Below are positions 32,737-41,886 of a stretch of DNA of 64,000 bases, one piece after another. The first letter of the stretch is position 1, and the number at the start of each line of letters is the position of its first letter. The stretch covers positions 444,892 to 508,891 of the forward strand of contig CAVPJX010000002.1 in the NCBI GenBank assembly GCA_963705545.1, in the 5' to 3' direction. The notes beneath the pieces are model-generated. The model did no database searches. It worked only from the letters and a program-made list of their open reading frames with translations, and was not told where the DNA came from. Made by a program: the position numbers and the translations under genes. Source of the DNA: DATBLY01 sp963705545. Lineage in GTDB: Bacteria > Actinomycetota > UBA4738 > HRBIN12.

Positions 32737-33381
32737 TCACGTCCGGGCGGCGATCCGATCCCGCAGGTCGAGCTCGACGCAGACCTCGCGCGTGCGACCC
32801 CGACGTCTGGCATCGAGCACGGTGAGGATATCGCCGGGGAGGTCCAGGTCGAAGGCGAGCTCGGGCAGCTCGATCACCGCGCTCGGGATGTCGGCCGTCG
32901 CGGCCGCCTCGAGGTGCTTCCGATAGGAGTCGGCGCCGAACCGAGCCGCGATCACCGACGGCGGACGGCGGAGCAGCAGGTTCGTGCCCGCGCCGTCGTG
33001 CGACGGCGCCAGGACGACCGGCCCCAGGGTGTGCAGGGCCCGAGTGATGGCCTCAGGGGTGACGAACGGCGTGTCGGCCAGCAGGACGGCCAGCACCTCG
33101 ACGTCGAGCGCGGTTGCCTCTTCCTCCACTTGACGGATCGCGTTGGCGAGGGGCGGTCGATCCTCCTCGATGCCACGGGCCCCGCGGCGGATCGCGATCT
33201 CGAGGACCGACTCGTCCGGCGAGATCACCCAGGTCTCCCAGCCGGGGATCAGCATCGTGGCATCCAGCACGTCCTCGAGCATCGCGAGCGTCAGCGCCGC
33301 GCGCTCGAGCGGGGAGAGTACGGGTCCCAGGCGGGACTTGGATCCGTCGAGCGATTTGACGGGGAGGGCGATGGCGCGCAC
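32737..33381 (-). CDS. cofC: 2-phospho-L-lactate / phosphoenolpyruvate guanylyltransferase (F420 biosynthesis)
   Basis: A 214-residue nucleotidyltransferase: VRAIALPVKSLDGSKSRLGP with the NTP-binding Lys/Arg, VLAVLLADTPFVTPEAI, LAPSHDGAGTNLLLRRPP and SYRKHLEAA. It activates 2-phospholactate or PEP with GTP to make the F420 precursor (FbiD in mycobacteria). A GTG start fits a TACCCT box 9 nt upstream (33391-33396, minus). Other F420 genes are outside the window. Confidence 0.9.
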   Translation of the reverse strand: MRAIALPVKSLDGSKSRLGPVLSPLERAALTLAMLEDVLDATMLIPGWETWVISPDESVLEIAIRRGARGIEEDRPPLANAIRQVEEEATALDVEVLAVLLADTPFVTPEAITRALHTLGPVVLAPSHDGAGTNLLLRRPPSVIAARFGADSYRKHLEAAATADIPSAVIELPELAFDLDLPGDILTVLDARRRGRTREVCVELDLRDRIAART

Positions 33382-33390
33382 GGGGGCCCC

Positions 33391-33412
33391 AGGGTAGCCC
33401 ACGAGGTACCCT
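33391..33412. promoter_or_regulatory. Back-to-back -10 boxes TACCCT for cofC and acyltransferase
   Basis: TACCCT on the minus strand at 33396-33391 serves cofC. TACCCT on the plus strand at 33407-33412 would start the acyltransferase transcript near 33419, with a leader of about 140 nt. The two boxes are 10 bp apart. Confidence 0.4.
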
Positions 33413-33556
33413 CACGGCGCGCCGCGACCGGAGGGGGAGATCCCTGTCGAGCCTCGTCACGACCCTCGCACCGCCCTCGTCGCGCGGGGCCGCCCGCGCG
33501 ACCCACGCGTTCGATCCACGCGCTCGGCCGGCGCCGAGCGCGGACCGATCCGGACG

Positions 33557-34288
33557 ATGTCTCCCCGCGACGACCGCGCGATGACCTCCGACGCCCTTCC
33601 CAGATCGAGACCGGAACCCTGGTTCCACGTCGCGCGGCTCGTCTGCCTGCCGCCGATCAAGCTGTGGTTCACATGGCGGTTCGAAGGGCTCGAGCACGTC
33701 CCGCCGACCGGGCCTGCGATCTTGGCCTGCAACCACATCTCGTACCTCGACCCGCTCGGGAATGCCTACGCCGCCTTGAAGGCCGGCCGACGCCCGCGCT
33801 TCCTCGCGAAGGACGACCTGTTCAGGATCCCCCTGGTCGGGACCGTGCTCAGGGGTTCCCACCAGATCCCCGTGAACCGGCGGAGCGGTCAGCGGGCGTC
33901 GCTCACGGACGGCGTGGACGCGCTTCGCCAGGGCGAGTTGCTCGTGATCTACCCGGAGGGGACCGTCACCACCCACGACGACTGGATGCCGATGGAGGCG
34001 AGGACCGGCGTGGTCCGCCTGGCGCTCGACTCGGGGGCGCCGATCGTGCCGATGGCGAGCTGGGGGAGTCAGGATGTCTGGCAGAAGGCCGGCCGCGGGA
34101 GCCTCAAGTTCGGTCGCCCCGTCTGGGTCAAGGCCGGGCCGCCGATCGACCTTCGCGGCCGCGAGGACGCCCGGGAGGACCGAGAGGTCTTGCGCGCCCT
34201 GACCGACGAGCTGATGGACGCGGTCGGCGACCTCGTGCGGGACCTCCGGGATCGGTATCCGACACGGTGGGCACCGGAGCCACGGTAG
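33557..34288 (+). CDS. 1-acyl-sn-glycerol-3-phosphate acyltransferase family protein
   Basis: A 243-residue PlsC-fold enzyme: catalytic NHISYLD (NHx4D), the acceptor block FRIPLVGTVLRGSHQIPVNR and VIYPEGTVT. It acylates lysophosphatidate or a related lipid at the membrane. Start is uncertain: ATG 33557 or ATG 33581 (MTSDALPRSRPEPW), neither with a good ribosome site. Confidence 0.88.
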   Translation: MSPRDDRAMTSDALPRSRPEPWFHVARLVCLPPIKLWFTWRFEGLEHVPPTGPAILACNHISYLDPLGNAYAALKAGRRPRFLAKDDLFRIPLVGTVLRGSHQIPVNRRSGQRASLTDGVDALRQGELLVIYPEGTVTTHDDWMPMEARTGVVRLALDSGAPIVPMASWGSQDVWQKAGRGSLKFGRPVWVKAGPPIDLRGREDAREDREVLRALTDELMDAVGDLVRDLRDRYPTRWAPEPR

Positions 34289-34291
34289 GCT
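34286..34291 (+). promoter_or_regulatory. Leaderless-type -10 box TAGGCT
   Basis: TAGGCT ends 6 nt before ATG 34298. Confidence 0.55.
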
Positions 34292-34297
34292 GGGTCG

Positions 34298-35485
34298 ATG
34301 GACCAGGACCGCCGTCTCGGGTTCGCCACGCGGGCGGTCCACGGCGGAAGGCTCCCGCGGGTCGAGCAGGAGACGCCGAGCGTCCCGATCTACCAAACGT
34401 CCACCTATCGATTCGTCGACTCGGACGACTACGCCGACACGATCAGCTTCCGCAAGCCCGGGTACACGTACTCGCGGGGGTACGGCAACCCCACGCTGGA
34501 CGCCTTCGAAGGGCAGCTCGCGGACCTCGAGGGCACGGAGGCGGCGTTCTCGTTCGCGTCCGGCATGGCGGCGATGCATGCGGTCTTCACCTCGCTCGCC
34601 GGCAAGGGCGATCGGGTCGTCACCAGCAACGAGCTGTACGGAGGCGCGTTCTCGCTGTTCACGAAGGTCCTGCCGCGTTACGGCGTCGAGGTCACCTTCG
34701 TCGACCCGCACGACCCGAGCGCCGTGGGCTCCGCGCTCCCCGGCGCCGCGTTCTTCTACGTCGAGACGATCGCGAACCCCAACGTGACGGTGGCCGATCT
34801 GGAAGCGCTCGGCGCCCTCGCGCGCGAGGCCGGGGTCCCCTCGGTCGTCGACAACACGTTCGCGTCGCCGTACCTCTGCCGTCCGGCGGGGTACGGGTTC
34901 TCCTACGTCGTGCACTCGGCCACGAAGTACATCGGCGGACACAACGACCTCATCGGCGGCGTGGTCGCGTGCAGCTCCGAGGAGCGTGACCGGCTCCGCG
35001 ACACCGCGATCGACACGGGCGGGACGATGGCGCCGTTCGAGGCGTGGTTGTCGATGCGCGGGCTCGTCACCCTGCCCGTGCGGATGGAGCGGCACTGCGC
35101 CAACGCGCTGGCGCTGGCGAGGTTCCTGGAGGGTCACGACAAGGTCGACCGGGTCCACTACCCCGGCCTCGGATCACACCCGCAGCACGACGTGGCCACG
35201 CGCCAACTCGGACCGGGCGCCGGGGGGATGCTGGCGGTCGAGATCGCGGGCGGGGTGGATGCGGGCAAGCGGTTCTGCGATTCGCTGCGTCTGGCCTGGG
35301 TGGCGACGAGCCTCGGCGGCCCGCAGACCCTCGTCGGCCACGCCGCGTCGACCACGCATCGCCAGCTCGATCCGGCGGCGCGCCGGCGAGCGGGGATCGC
35401 GGACGGGCTGGTCCGGGTGAGCGTCGGCCTCGAAGACGGGGCCGACCTCGTGGATGACTTCGCACGAGCGCTGGAGAAGGTGTGA
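34298..35485 (+). CDS. Cys/Met metabolism PLP-dependent enzyme (cystathionine gamma-lyase/synthase type)
   Basis: A 395-residue fold-type I PLP enzyme. YSRGYGNPTLDAFEGQLADL, the PLP phosphate site SFASGMAAMHAV, VVDNTFASPYLCRP and the Schiff-base Lys in VVHSATKYIGGHNDL are present. Enzymes of this type include cystathionine gamma-synthase, gamma-lyase, methionine gamma-lyase and O-acylhomoserine sulfhydrylase, and sequence by eye does not separate them. It is coupled by GTGA to ddl. Confidence 0.9.
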   Translation: MDQDRRLGFATRAVHGGRLPRVEQETPSVPIYQTSTYRFVDSDDYADTISFRKPGYTYSRGYGNPTLDAFEGQLADLEGTEAAFSFASGMAAMHAVFTSLAGKGDRVVTSNELYGGAFSLFTKVLPRYGVEVTFVDPHDPSAVGSALPGAAFFYVETIANPNVTVADLEALGALAREAGVPSVVDNTFASPYLCRPAGYGFSYVVHSATKYIGGHNDLIGGVVACSSEERDRLRDTAIDTGGTMAPFEAWLSMRGLVTLPVRMERHCANALALARFLEGHDKVDRVHYPGLGSHPQHDVATRQLGPGAGGMLAVEIAGGVDAGKRFCDSLRLAWVATSLGGPQTLVGHAASTTHRQLDPAARRRAGIADGLVRVSVGLEDGADLVDDFARALEKV

Positions 35486-36597
35486 CCCGACGCCGCGTCG
35501 CGGTCCTGTTCGGCGGCCGCTCGGCGGAGCACGAGGTCTCGTGCCTCTCGGCCCGTTCCGTGATCGACGCCCTCGATCCCGAGCGTGACGAGGTCCTCCC
35601 GATCGGGATCACGCGCGACGGGACCTGGCACCTGATGGCCGGACCGCCCGCCCTGCCGGCCGAGACGGGTCGCATGCCGGAGGTCACCGCCGGCGCGGGT
35701 GACGCGGTGGAGCTCGCCGGCGAGGGGGCGTCGCGCGCGCTGGTGGCCGGCGACGGCTCACGGCACCCGATCGACGTCGCCTTCCCCGTCCTGCACGGAC
35801 CGTTCGGGGAAGACGGCTCGATCCAGGGCCTGCTGGAGCTCGCCGACGTCCCCTACGTGGGGGCCGGCGTCCTCGGATCCGCGATCGGGATGGACAAGGC
35901 CGTCCAGAAGCGACTGCTCCGCGAGGCCGGCGTGCCGGTGGTCGCGTTCGAGGAGGTGCGCGAGCCCGATTGGCGAGAGGACCCCGAGGGGGTGTCGGCG
36001 CGCGCGCAGGACCTCGGATACCCGCTGTTCTCCAAGCCGGCCACGTTGGGGTCGTCGGTCGGCGTGCGGCGCATCCACGGGTCCGGCGAGCTGGCGGAGG
36101 GCCTCCAGGAGGCGTTCCACTACGGTCGGAAGGCGGTCCTCGAGGCGGCGGTCGTGGGGGCCCGCGAGATCGAGGTGGCCGTGCTGGGCAACGACGACCC
36201 TGTGGCGTCGGTGCCCGGCGAGATCGTGCCCGAGGGGCACGTGTTCTACGACTACGACGCCAAGTACCTCGACGAGCACGGTGCGACCCTGATCGTGCCT
36301 GCGGACCTGAAGCCCGACGTGGTGGACGAGATCCAGCGGCTCGCGATCACCGTCTTCCGGGTGACCGAATGCGCCGGGATGGGGCGGGTGGACTTCTTCG
36401 TGCTGGACGACGAACGCCCGATCGTGAACGAGATCAACACGATCCCCGGCTTCACGTCGATCTCGATGTACCCGAAGCTCTGGGAGGCTTCCGGACTCGC
36501 CTATCCGGACCTCGTCTCGCGACTGCTCGAGCTGGCGATCGAGCGACACGAGGCCGAGGCGCGGAGCACGGGCGTGCCGGAGTTGGGTGGAGCCTAG
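35482..36597 (+). CDS. ddl: D-alanine--D-alanine ligase
   Basis: A 371-residue ATP-grasp ligase that makes the peptidoglycan dipeptide. RRVAVLFGGRSAEHEVSCLS, FPVLHGPFGEDGSIQGLLEL, GSAIGMDKAVQKRLL, FSKPATLGSSVGV, GRVDFFVLDD and NEINTIPGFTSISMYPKLWE cover the family. The Met-Tyr of SMYP supports dipeptide rather than depsipeptide formation only weakly. GTG start overlaps the PLP enzyme stop. Confidence 0.95.
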   Translation: MTRRRVAVLFGGRSAEHEVSCLSARSVIDALDPERDEVLPIGITRDGTWHLMAGPPALPAETGRMPEVTAGAGDAVELAGEGASRALVAGDGSRHPIDVAFPVLHGPFGEDGSIQGLLELADVPYVGAGVLGSAIGMDKAVQKRLLREAGVPVVAFEEVREPDWREDPEGVSARAQDLGYPLFSKPATLGSSVGVRRIHGSGELAEGLQEAFHYGRKAVLEAAVVGAREIEVAVLGNDDPVASVPGEIVPEGHVFYDYDAKYLDEHGATLIVPADLKPDVVDEIQRLAITVFRVTECAGMGRVDFFVLDDERPIVNEINTIPGFTSISMYPKLWEASGLAYPDLVSRLLELAIERHEAEARSTGVPELGGA

Positions 36598-36619
36598 GCG
36601 ATAGGCGGGCGTCGACCCT

Positions 36620-36853
36620 CTACAGGTGCACGACGGGACAGGTCAGGGTCCGCGTGATCCCCTCGACCGACTGGATGCGGGCGACCACGAGCTTGCCCAG
36701 CTCGTCGACGGTCTTGGCCTCGGCGCGGACGATGACGTCGTACGGCCCCGTCACGTCCTCCGCTTCGGCGACGCCGCCGATCTCACGCACCTCCTGGGCG
36801 ACCGCCGCCGCCTTGCCCACTTCGGTCTGGATCAGGATGTACGCGTTGACCAC
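36620..36853 (-). CDS. Stand-alone AsnC/Lrp ligand-binding (RAM) domain protein
   Basis: A 77-residue protein without a helix-turn-helix: VVNAYILIQTEVGKAAAVAQ, EAEDVTGPYDVIVRAE and ITRTLTCPVVHL form one beta-alpha-beta-beta-alpha-beta RAM domain. Such proteins form oligomers that bind amino acids and may modulate full-length Lrp. GTG 36853 follows GGAGGT closely and matches family starts; an ATG 12 bases upstream (36865) is the alternative. A minus-strand TAGCAT at 36884-36889 is the likely -10. Confidence 0.85.
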   Translation of the reverse strand: MVNAYILIQTEVGKAAAVAQEVREIGGVAEAEDVTGPYDVIVRAEAKTVDELGKLVVARIQSVEGITRTLTCPVVHL

Positions 36854-36957
36854 GGGAACCTCCATGCCTCGGATCGGGGGGCCATGCTAAGCCCCGGTGC
36901 GGAGGCCGCGCAACGCGGGGGCCGTGCGAGACCCAGCGACCCTGCCATCATCGAGCG

Positions 36958-37587
36958 GTGTTCGCCGATCGTGTCGACGCCGGGCGCCAGCTGGGAGCGG
37001 CGCTCCGTGATCGGGTCGCGCCGCCGGCCTGGGTGCTGGGCCTCGCACGCGGTGGCGTGGTGGTCGCGGCCGGCGTGGCGGAGGCGATCGGCGCCCCGCT
37101 CGACGTCGTGATCCCTCGCAAGCTTGGGGCGCCTCGCAACCAGGAGCTCGCGATCGGCGCGATCGCGCCCGGCGTCCGGGTGATCGACGACGCGATGATC
37201 CGGCGGCTCCGCGTCGCACCCGACTACCTCGACGCGGCGATCGCGCGGGCCGAGGTCGAGATCGCCCGACGGTCGCGCGCGTACCGTGGCGACCGACCCC
37301 CGCCGAAGCTCACGGACGCCACCGCGGTCGTGGTGGACGACGGCGTCGCCACGGGCGCCACGGCGATCGCGGCGCTGCGCTGGGCGAGGGGCCAGCATCC
37401 GACGCGCGTCGTGTTCGCGGCACCGGTGGGCCCCGCGGACACGGTCCGGCGGTTGGCTCGCGAGTGCGACGAGGTCGTCGTGTTGCTCGCCCCGGTCTCG
37501 TTCACGGCGGTGGGGACCTGGTACCGACGGTTCGATCAGGTCGGCGACGACGAGGTCGAGGCGATCCTCGCGGAGCACGTCGCGTGA
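36958..37587 (+). CDS. Phosphoribosyltransferase family protein
   Basis: A 209-residue type I PRTase-fold protein: MFADRVDAGRQLGAALRD, VLGLARGGVVVAAGVAEAIG, VVIPRKLGAPRNQELAIGAI and the PRPP loop AVVVDDGVATGATAIAAL. This subfamily is common in actinobacteria, sometimes fused to a hydrolase; its nucleobase or other substrate is unknown. CATCAT ends 6 nt before the GTG. A 3-pass membrane protein gene is coupled by GTGA. Confidence 0.85.
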   Translation: MFADRVDAGRQLGAALRDRVAPPAWVLGLARGGVVVAAGVAEAIGAPLDVVIPRKLGAPRNQELAIGAIAPGVRVIDDAMIRRLRVAPDYLDAAIARAEVEIARRSRAYRGDRPPPKLTDATAVVVDDGVATGATAIAALRWARGQHPTRVVFAAPVGPADTVRRLARECDEVVVLLAPVSFTAVGTWYRRFDQVGDDEVEAILAEHVA

Positions 37588-37901
37588 AGGTCGTCGAGGC
37601 GATCCTCGCGGCGGTCTTCTTCCTCCTCGGGATCCGATCGCTCGTGCACTGGCTCCGCCGCCCGTTCGACAGCACCGATGTCCGCGATCACGTCCTGTTC
37701 GCGCTGTTCGTCACCGGACGCGCGGGGCTCTGGTTCGCGCTCTCGGGCGTGTTCTCGCTCTACGCCATCACCTCGACGGAGGGACGGGCCTTCATCGACG
37801 ACGTCCGCGCGTACGACTGGCTCCTGACCGTGTTCCTGCTGCTCGCCGCGATGCAGCTGCTGGCCGGGTTCTTCCTGGGTCGGCGCTCGGCGGACGGATG
37901 A
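37584..37901 (+). CDS. Small membrane protein
   Basis: A 105-residue protein, VKVVEAILAAVFFLLGIRSL, with further hydrophobic stretches HVLFALFVTGRAGLWFALSG and WLLTVFLLLAAMQLLAGFFL. Three membrane segments are likely. The overlap with the PRTase suggests co-production. No family recognised. Confidence 0.7.
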   Translation: MKVVEAILAAVFFLLGIRSLVHWLRRPFDSTDVRDHVLFALFVTGRAGLWFALSGVFSLYAITSTEGRAFIDDVRAYDWLLTVFLLLAAMQLLAGFFLGRRSADG

Positions 37902-37920
37902 ATCCCGGCCGGCGCTCGGA

Positions 37921-39429
37921 TCACCCCACGGCCTTGACGATGTCCTCCGAGAGCTCGGGGAACTCCTGCAGGCGTGCGACCCGCTCGGACTTCAGCCGGT
38001 CGACGAGCTCGATGTACTCGGCGGCGCGACCCTGGCGCTCGTAGAGGCGCCTCGGCTGCAGCAGCTCGACGTCGTCGATCCCGGGCACCGTTTCCGCCAC
38101 CTGGTAGCCGAAGTCGTCGTCGTCGGTCCAAGAGATCGTGCCCTCGGCGATGCCCTTCACGGCCGCGGAGGTGTGCGGGATCTTGAGCTTCTTCGAGCGG
38201 TCGTCGTCGTCCTTGCCCCCCACGCGCCCGGTGTTCAGCAGGTACGTCTCGATCGGGTGCGAGGCGAGGAGCTCGAGGATCCGGTTGCCCTGCAATCCGT
38301 GCGGGAGGGGGAAGAACGGGTTCGTGCCGGGCACGCGAAGGAACTTCCCCGCCTCGGCCGCGCCTCCGGCGCTGGTGCCGGTCGTCTCACCGAGCATGAA
38401 GAACGCCGCGGCCCGCTCCTGGTCCAGCCTCGCCACCGCCGGGATGATGTTCTCGTTCCGGTTCAGGATCAGCAGGTAGTCGACGAGGCCGACGTTGCGC
38501 GCGTCCTCGTGCCTGTGGAGATCGCTCATCTCGAAGACGGCCCGTCCGTTCTGCGTGTAGTGCTCGTTGAAGAAGTCCAACCTGCCGGCGCCGTCCTGGA
38601 ACACGTTCTCGAGGAAGGCGGTCGGCTTGGTCACGGCGCCGTAGATCGACGGCTCGAAGTCGGGATCGAGCGAGAACGTCTTCGCGAAGCAGCCGTTCTC
38701 GGTGCCGTACGCATGCCCGCCGGGCATCAGGCCCACGAAGTCGTCCTGGACCGGCCGCGAGCCGTTCTGCGTCGTGAACGTCGTCGTCGTCTTCCCCGTC
38801 CCGGAGAGTCCGATGATCATGAAGACCTTCTCGCCGGCGGGGGTGGGGATCACCTTCAGACCGGCGTGCAACGCGAGCCCGCCCCGGTCGTAGACCAGGC
38901 GGTTCCACATCCGCAAGCCGCCCTTCTTCGACTCGCCGAAGTAGTCGGAGTTGAGGACGCGCGTCACCCCGTTCTCGAGGTCCACCGCGATCACCCGATC
39001 GTCCGGATACCCGGGCGCAGACAGGTTCGGCGTGTAGATGACCTGGACGACCGGGTCGGCGCCGTCGGCCCGCTCGAAGTACAGCTTCTTCTGCATCCCC
39101 GCGATGTTGGCGTTGGCCTTCTCGATCGTGAGCCGGGCCGGCGTCATCAGGTCCGGATCGTTGCCGATGAAGCCGTCGATCACGATCGCGTCCCGGCCGG
39201 CCAGGTAGTCGTCCTGGAGCTTCGCGATCCGGTCGAACTCCTCGCGCTCCATCGCCTTGCCCGAGGTCGACGTGGGGTCCGAGGTGACGACGTAGGTGCT
39301 GCCGGCGCTGCGCGAGACGACCCGGGTCTGGACGTTGACGTTGTCGAACTCGGTGATCCGGGTCTGAGGCATCTGCTCCGTGAAGGCGCGGAGCTCGTCC
39401 TCCGTCGGGTTGTGGTGGATCTCCGGCAT
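37921..39429 (-). CDS. pckA: Phosphoenolpyruvate carboxykinase (ATP)
   Basis: A 502-residue ATP-type PEPCK: the kinase-1a loop MIIGLSGTGKTTTTF, metal/substrate segment QDDFVGLMPGGHAYGTENGC, LLILNRNENIIPAVARL and FMLGETTGTSAGG. It makes PEP from oxaloacetate in gluconeogenesis. Well-studied actinobacteria mostly use the unrelated GTP-type enzyme, so the ATP type is informative about lineage. Divergent from thiL. Confidence 0.95.
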   Translation of the reverse strand: MPEIHHNPTEDELRAFTEQMPQTRITEFDNVNVQTRVVSRSAGSTYVVTSDPTSTSGKAMEREEFDRIAKLQDDYLAGRDAIVIDGFIGNDPDLMTPARLTIEKANANIAGMQKKLYFERADGADPVVQVIYTPNLSAPGYPDDRVIAVDLENGVTRVLNSDYFGESKKGGLRMWNRLVYDRGGLALHAGLKVIPTPAGEKVFMIIGLSGTGKTTTTFTTQNGSRPVQDDFVGLMPGGHAYGTENGCFAKTFSLDPDFEPSIYGAVTKPTAFLENVFQDGAGRLDFFNEHYTQNGRAVFEMSDLHRHEDARNVGLVDYLLILNRNENIIPAVARLDQERAAAFFMLGETTGTSAGGAAEAGKFLRVPGTNPFFPLPHGLQGNRILELLASHPIETYLLNTGRVGGKDDDDRSKKLKIPHTSAAVKGIAEGTISWTDDDDFGYQVAETVPGIDDVELLQPRRLYERQGRAAEYIELVDRLKSERVARLQEFPELSEDIVKAVG

Positions 39430-39565
39430 CCCTCAGGCTCCTTACGTGATCAGCGGGTCGGTCGGCGCGGGGGCACCGGGTGCCTAGAGTCTATCGGAGG
39501 CGTCGGGGCCGCCGAGGTCGGACGGACCCCCGTGCGGGTGTCGAGGTCCCGAGGAGGCTCTGACG

Positions 39566-40522
39566 ATGGACGTGACCGAGGAAGAGCTGCTCGAGGGGAT
39601 CCGCCGCTCGCTCTCGGGCGCCACCGAGCCGGTACGTGTGGGCGTCGGGGATGATGCGGCGGTCGTCGCTCCGGGGGCCGGCGAGCTCGTCCTCACGACC
39701 GACGCCCTGGTCGAAGGGACACACTTCGACCTCGGCACGTGGTCGGCCCGCGATCTCGGGTACAAGGCGGTCGCCGTGAACGTCAGCGACATCGCGGCGA
39801 TGGCGGCGAGCCCTCGATATGCGCTCGCGGCGCTCACGCTCTCGGACCGGGTGGACGCCGCGTTCGTGATGGAGCTGATCGGCGGGATGCGCGAGTGCGC
39901 CGACGAGCATGCCCTCTGGATCGTGGGCGGGAACCTGTCCCGGGGGAGCGAGGTCGTCATCGCGGTGACGATCGTCGGCGAGGTCGCGCCGGGGCGCGCG
40001 GTGCGTCGCGACGGCGCCAGCGTCGGGGACGTGGTGGTCGTCACCGGAACCCTCGGTGGGGCCGCGGCGGGCCTCCGAGCGATGGCCGTCCGCGGGAACT
40101 GGACCGACGACGAACGAGCCGCGATCCGGAACCTGGTGCGACCCACGCCCCGTGTCGGAGAGGCCGCGATCCTGGCGCGCGCGGGGGCGACGGCGATGAT
40201 CGATGTCTCCGATGGCTTGGGTATCGACCTCGGCCGGTTGGCGCGGTCGAGCGGGGTCGGGGCTTCGATCCGACTCGCCGACGTCCCGGTGGCGCCGGCC
40301 GCGACGATGGACGACGCGATCGCCGGCGGTGAGGACTACGAGCTCCTGGCCACGGTGCCCTCCGCCGGAGCCGCCGATGCGGCCGGACGCGATATCGGAG
40401 AGACCTTCGGGGTCGCGTTGACGCAGATCGGGCGGATCGTGGAGGGGGCGGGCGTGACGGCCGTCGATGCCGCCGGCGCCGAACGGCTCCTGGGCTCCGC
40501 CGGATGGGACCACTTCGCGTGA
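39566..40522 (+). CDS. thiL: Thiamine-monophosphate kinase
   Basis: A 318-residue PurM-fold kinase that makes thiamine pyrophosphate. VGVGDDAAVV, TTDALVEGTHFDL, GYKAVAVNVSDIAAMAASP, MIDVSDGLGIDLGRLA and AGGEDYELLATV are all diagnostic. GAGGAGG lies before the ATG; TAGAGT at 39485-39490 is a possible -10. No TPP riboswitch was seen in the roughly 75-base leader. thiD follows with GTGA overlap. Confidence 0.96.
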   Translation: MDVTEEELLEGIRRSLSGATEPVRVGVGDDAAVVAPGAGELVLTTDALVEGTHFDLGTWSARDLGYKAVAVNVSDIAAMAASPRYALAALTLSDRVDAAFVMELIGGMRECADEHALWIVGGNLSRGSEVVIAVTIVGEVAPGRAVRRDGASVGDVVVVTGTLGGAAAGLRAMAVRGNWTDDERAAIRNLVRPTPRVGEAAILARAGATAMIDVSDGLGIDLGRLARSSGVGASIRLADVPVAPAATMDDAIAGGEDYELLATVPSAGAADAAGRDIGETFGVALTQIGRIVEGAGVTAVDAAGAERLLGSAGWDHFA

Positions 40523-41343
40523 TCCCCGCTCCTCGACCACGGGCACTGTCGATCGCCGGGTCGGACGCCGGCGGCGGGGCGGGCATCCAGGCGGACCTGA
40601 AGACCTTCAGCGCGCTCGGCGTCTACGGCATGACCGCGATCACCGCGGTGACGGTGCAGAACACGCAGGGCGTTTCGGACGTCGAGACGATCACGCCACG
40701 GATCGTGGCCGATCAGATCCGCGCCGTTGCCCTGGACATCGGCGTCGATGCGGCGAAGACCGGCATGCTGGCGAACGCAACGATCGTCGAGGCGGTCGCC
40801 GCGGCGCTCGAGGCGTGCGCCGTGCGGCCGCTCGTCGTGGATCCCGTGTCGGTCTCCAAGCACGGCCATCCCTTGCTGGCGGCCGACGCGCTCGCGTCGC
40901 TCCGCGATCGGATCGTGCCGCTGGCCACGCTCGTCACGCCGAACCTTCCCGAGGCCGCCGCGCTCACGGGGTCCGCCGTCGAGACCAGGGAGGACATGCG
41001 GCGGGCCGCCGATGCGATCCTGCGGCTGGGTGCGGGCGCGGTGTTGGTCAAGGGTGGCCATCTCCCGGGCGCCGGAGAGGCGGCGGATCTGTTCGCGGAC
41101 GGTACCTCCGAGTCGTGGCTCGTGGCGCCGAGGATCGAGACGGCGAACACCCACGGCACCGGCTGCACGCTCTCGGCGGCGATCGCGGCGCACCTGGCAC
41201 TCGGTGCCGATCTGTTCGCGGCGGTCGAAGCCGGCAAGCGGTTCGTGACCGAGGCGATCCGCCACGCCCTGACGATCGGACACGGCATCGGTCCGGTCGA
41301 CCCTCTCTGGTCGATCCCGCCGGCGCCCGACCAGAGGCGCTAG
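40519..41343 (+). CDS. thiD: Hydroxymethylpyrimidine/phosphomethylpyrimidine kinase
   Basis: A 274-residue ribokinase-fold enzyme: ALSIAGSDAGGGAGIQADLK, GVYGMTAITAVTVQNTQGV, VVDPVSVSKHGHPLL, VTPNLPEAAALTG and the catalytic NTHGTGCTLSAAIAAHLALG. It phosphorylates HMP and HMP-P for thiamine synthesis. The GTG start overlaps thiL, and its TAG shares CTAG with the convergent thioredoxin-like gene. Confidence 0.95.
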   Translation: MIPAPRPRALSIAGSDAGGGAGIQADLKTFSALGVYGMTAITAVTVQNTQGVSDVETITPRIVADQIRAVALDIGVDAAKTGMLANATIVEAVAAALEACAVRPLVVDPVSVSKHGHPLLAADALASLRDRIVPLATLVTPNLPEAAALTGSAVETREDMRRAADAILRLGAGAVLVKGGHLPGAGEAADLFADGTSESWLVAPRIETANTHGTGCTLSAAIAAHLALGADLFAAVEAGKRFVTEAIRHALTIGHGIGPVDPLWSIPPAPDQRR

Positions 41344-41879
41344 GCGCCGCTCGAAGCGTCGATCTCGGCGAGCCCCCGCTCGAGGGCCGTCGCGGACAGC
41401 TCACCGCGCACCAGCTCGACCTGGGTCCCATCCGCGGCGTAGAAGGCCGTGAGCGGAGGACCGATCCCGCCGAGGTCGTTCATGACCGCCCCGGGCACGT
41501 CGAACAGGCTCGGGTACGGGACGTCGTGCTCGGCGATGAACCTTCGGGCGCCCGAGCGCGTGTCGAGCACGTCGATCCCGACGAACTGGATATCGGCGTG
41601 CTCCCGGGCGGCGTCGGCCAGGATCGGGATCTCCCGGCGGCACGGATCGCACCACGAGGCCCAGACGTTGACCACGAGCGGGGTGCCGGCGGAAGCCGCG
41701 AGCAGGTCGTCGAAGGCAGCGACGTCGACGGTCGGGAGCTCGTCCACCGTGGCGGGCAGACCGGCGCCCTCGGCGACGATCAGGGCCGGCTCGCCGGAGG
41801 GTGCGTCGCGGGGGTCCTCCGACGCGCACGCGATCAGCAGGATCAGCAGACCAGGGAGGAGCAGGTGTCGCCGGCGCAC
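41340..41879 (-). CDS. TlpA-like thioredoxin-fold lipoprotein
   Basis: A 179-residue envelope protein. MRRRHLLLPGLLILLIACAS is a lipoprotein signal with Cys18. The redoxin domain has PLVVNVWASWCDPCRREIPI (WCxxC active site), FVGIDVLDTRSGARRFI and the cis-Pro segment GIGPPLTAFY. Acts as an extracytoplasmic disulphide reductase or oxidase, for example in cytochrome c maturation; no ccm/ccs genes are in view. TAGCAT (41887-41892, minus) ends 7 nt before the GTG. Confidence 0.9.
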   Translation of the reverse strand: MRRRHLLLPGLLILLIACASEDPRDAPSGEPALIVAEGAGLPATVDELPTVDVAAFDDLLAASAGTPLVVNVWASWCDPCRREIPILADAAREHADIQFVGIDVLDTRSGARRFIAEHDVPYPSLFDVPGAVMNDLGGIGPPLTAFYAADGTQVELVRGELSATALERGLAEIDASSGA

Positions 41880-41886
41880 GTTCCGG

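Noticed and set aside
39481..39565. TPP riboswitch before thiL-thiD
   Set aside because: The leader is short and lacks the conserved thi-box sequence.
38173..39654. 493-residue plus-strand frame opposite pckA
   Set aside because: Mirror of pckA codon bias; no domain. The same applies to the long antisense frames over phr, smc, ppk and the cyclase gene.
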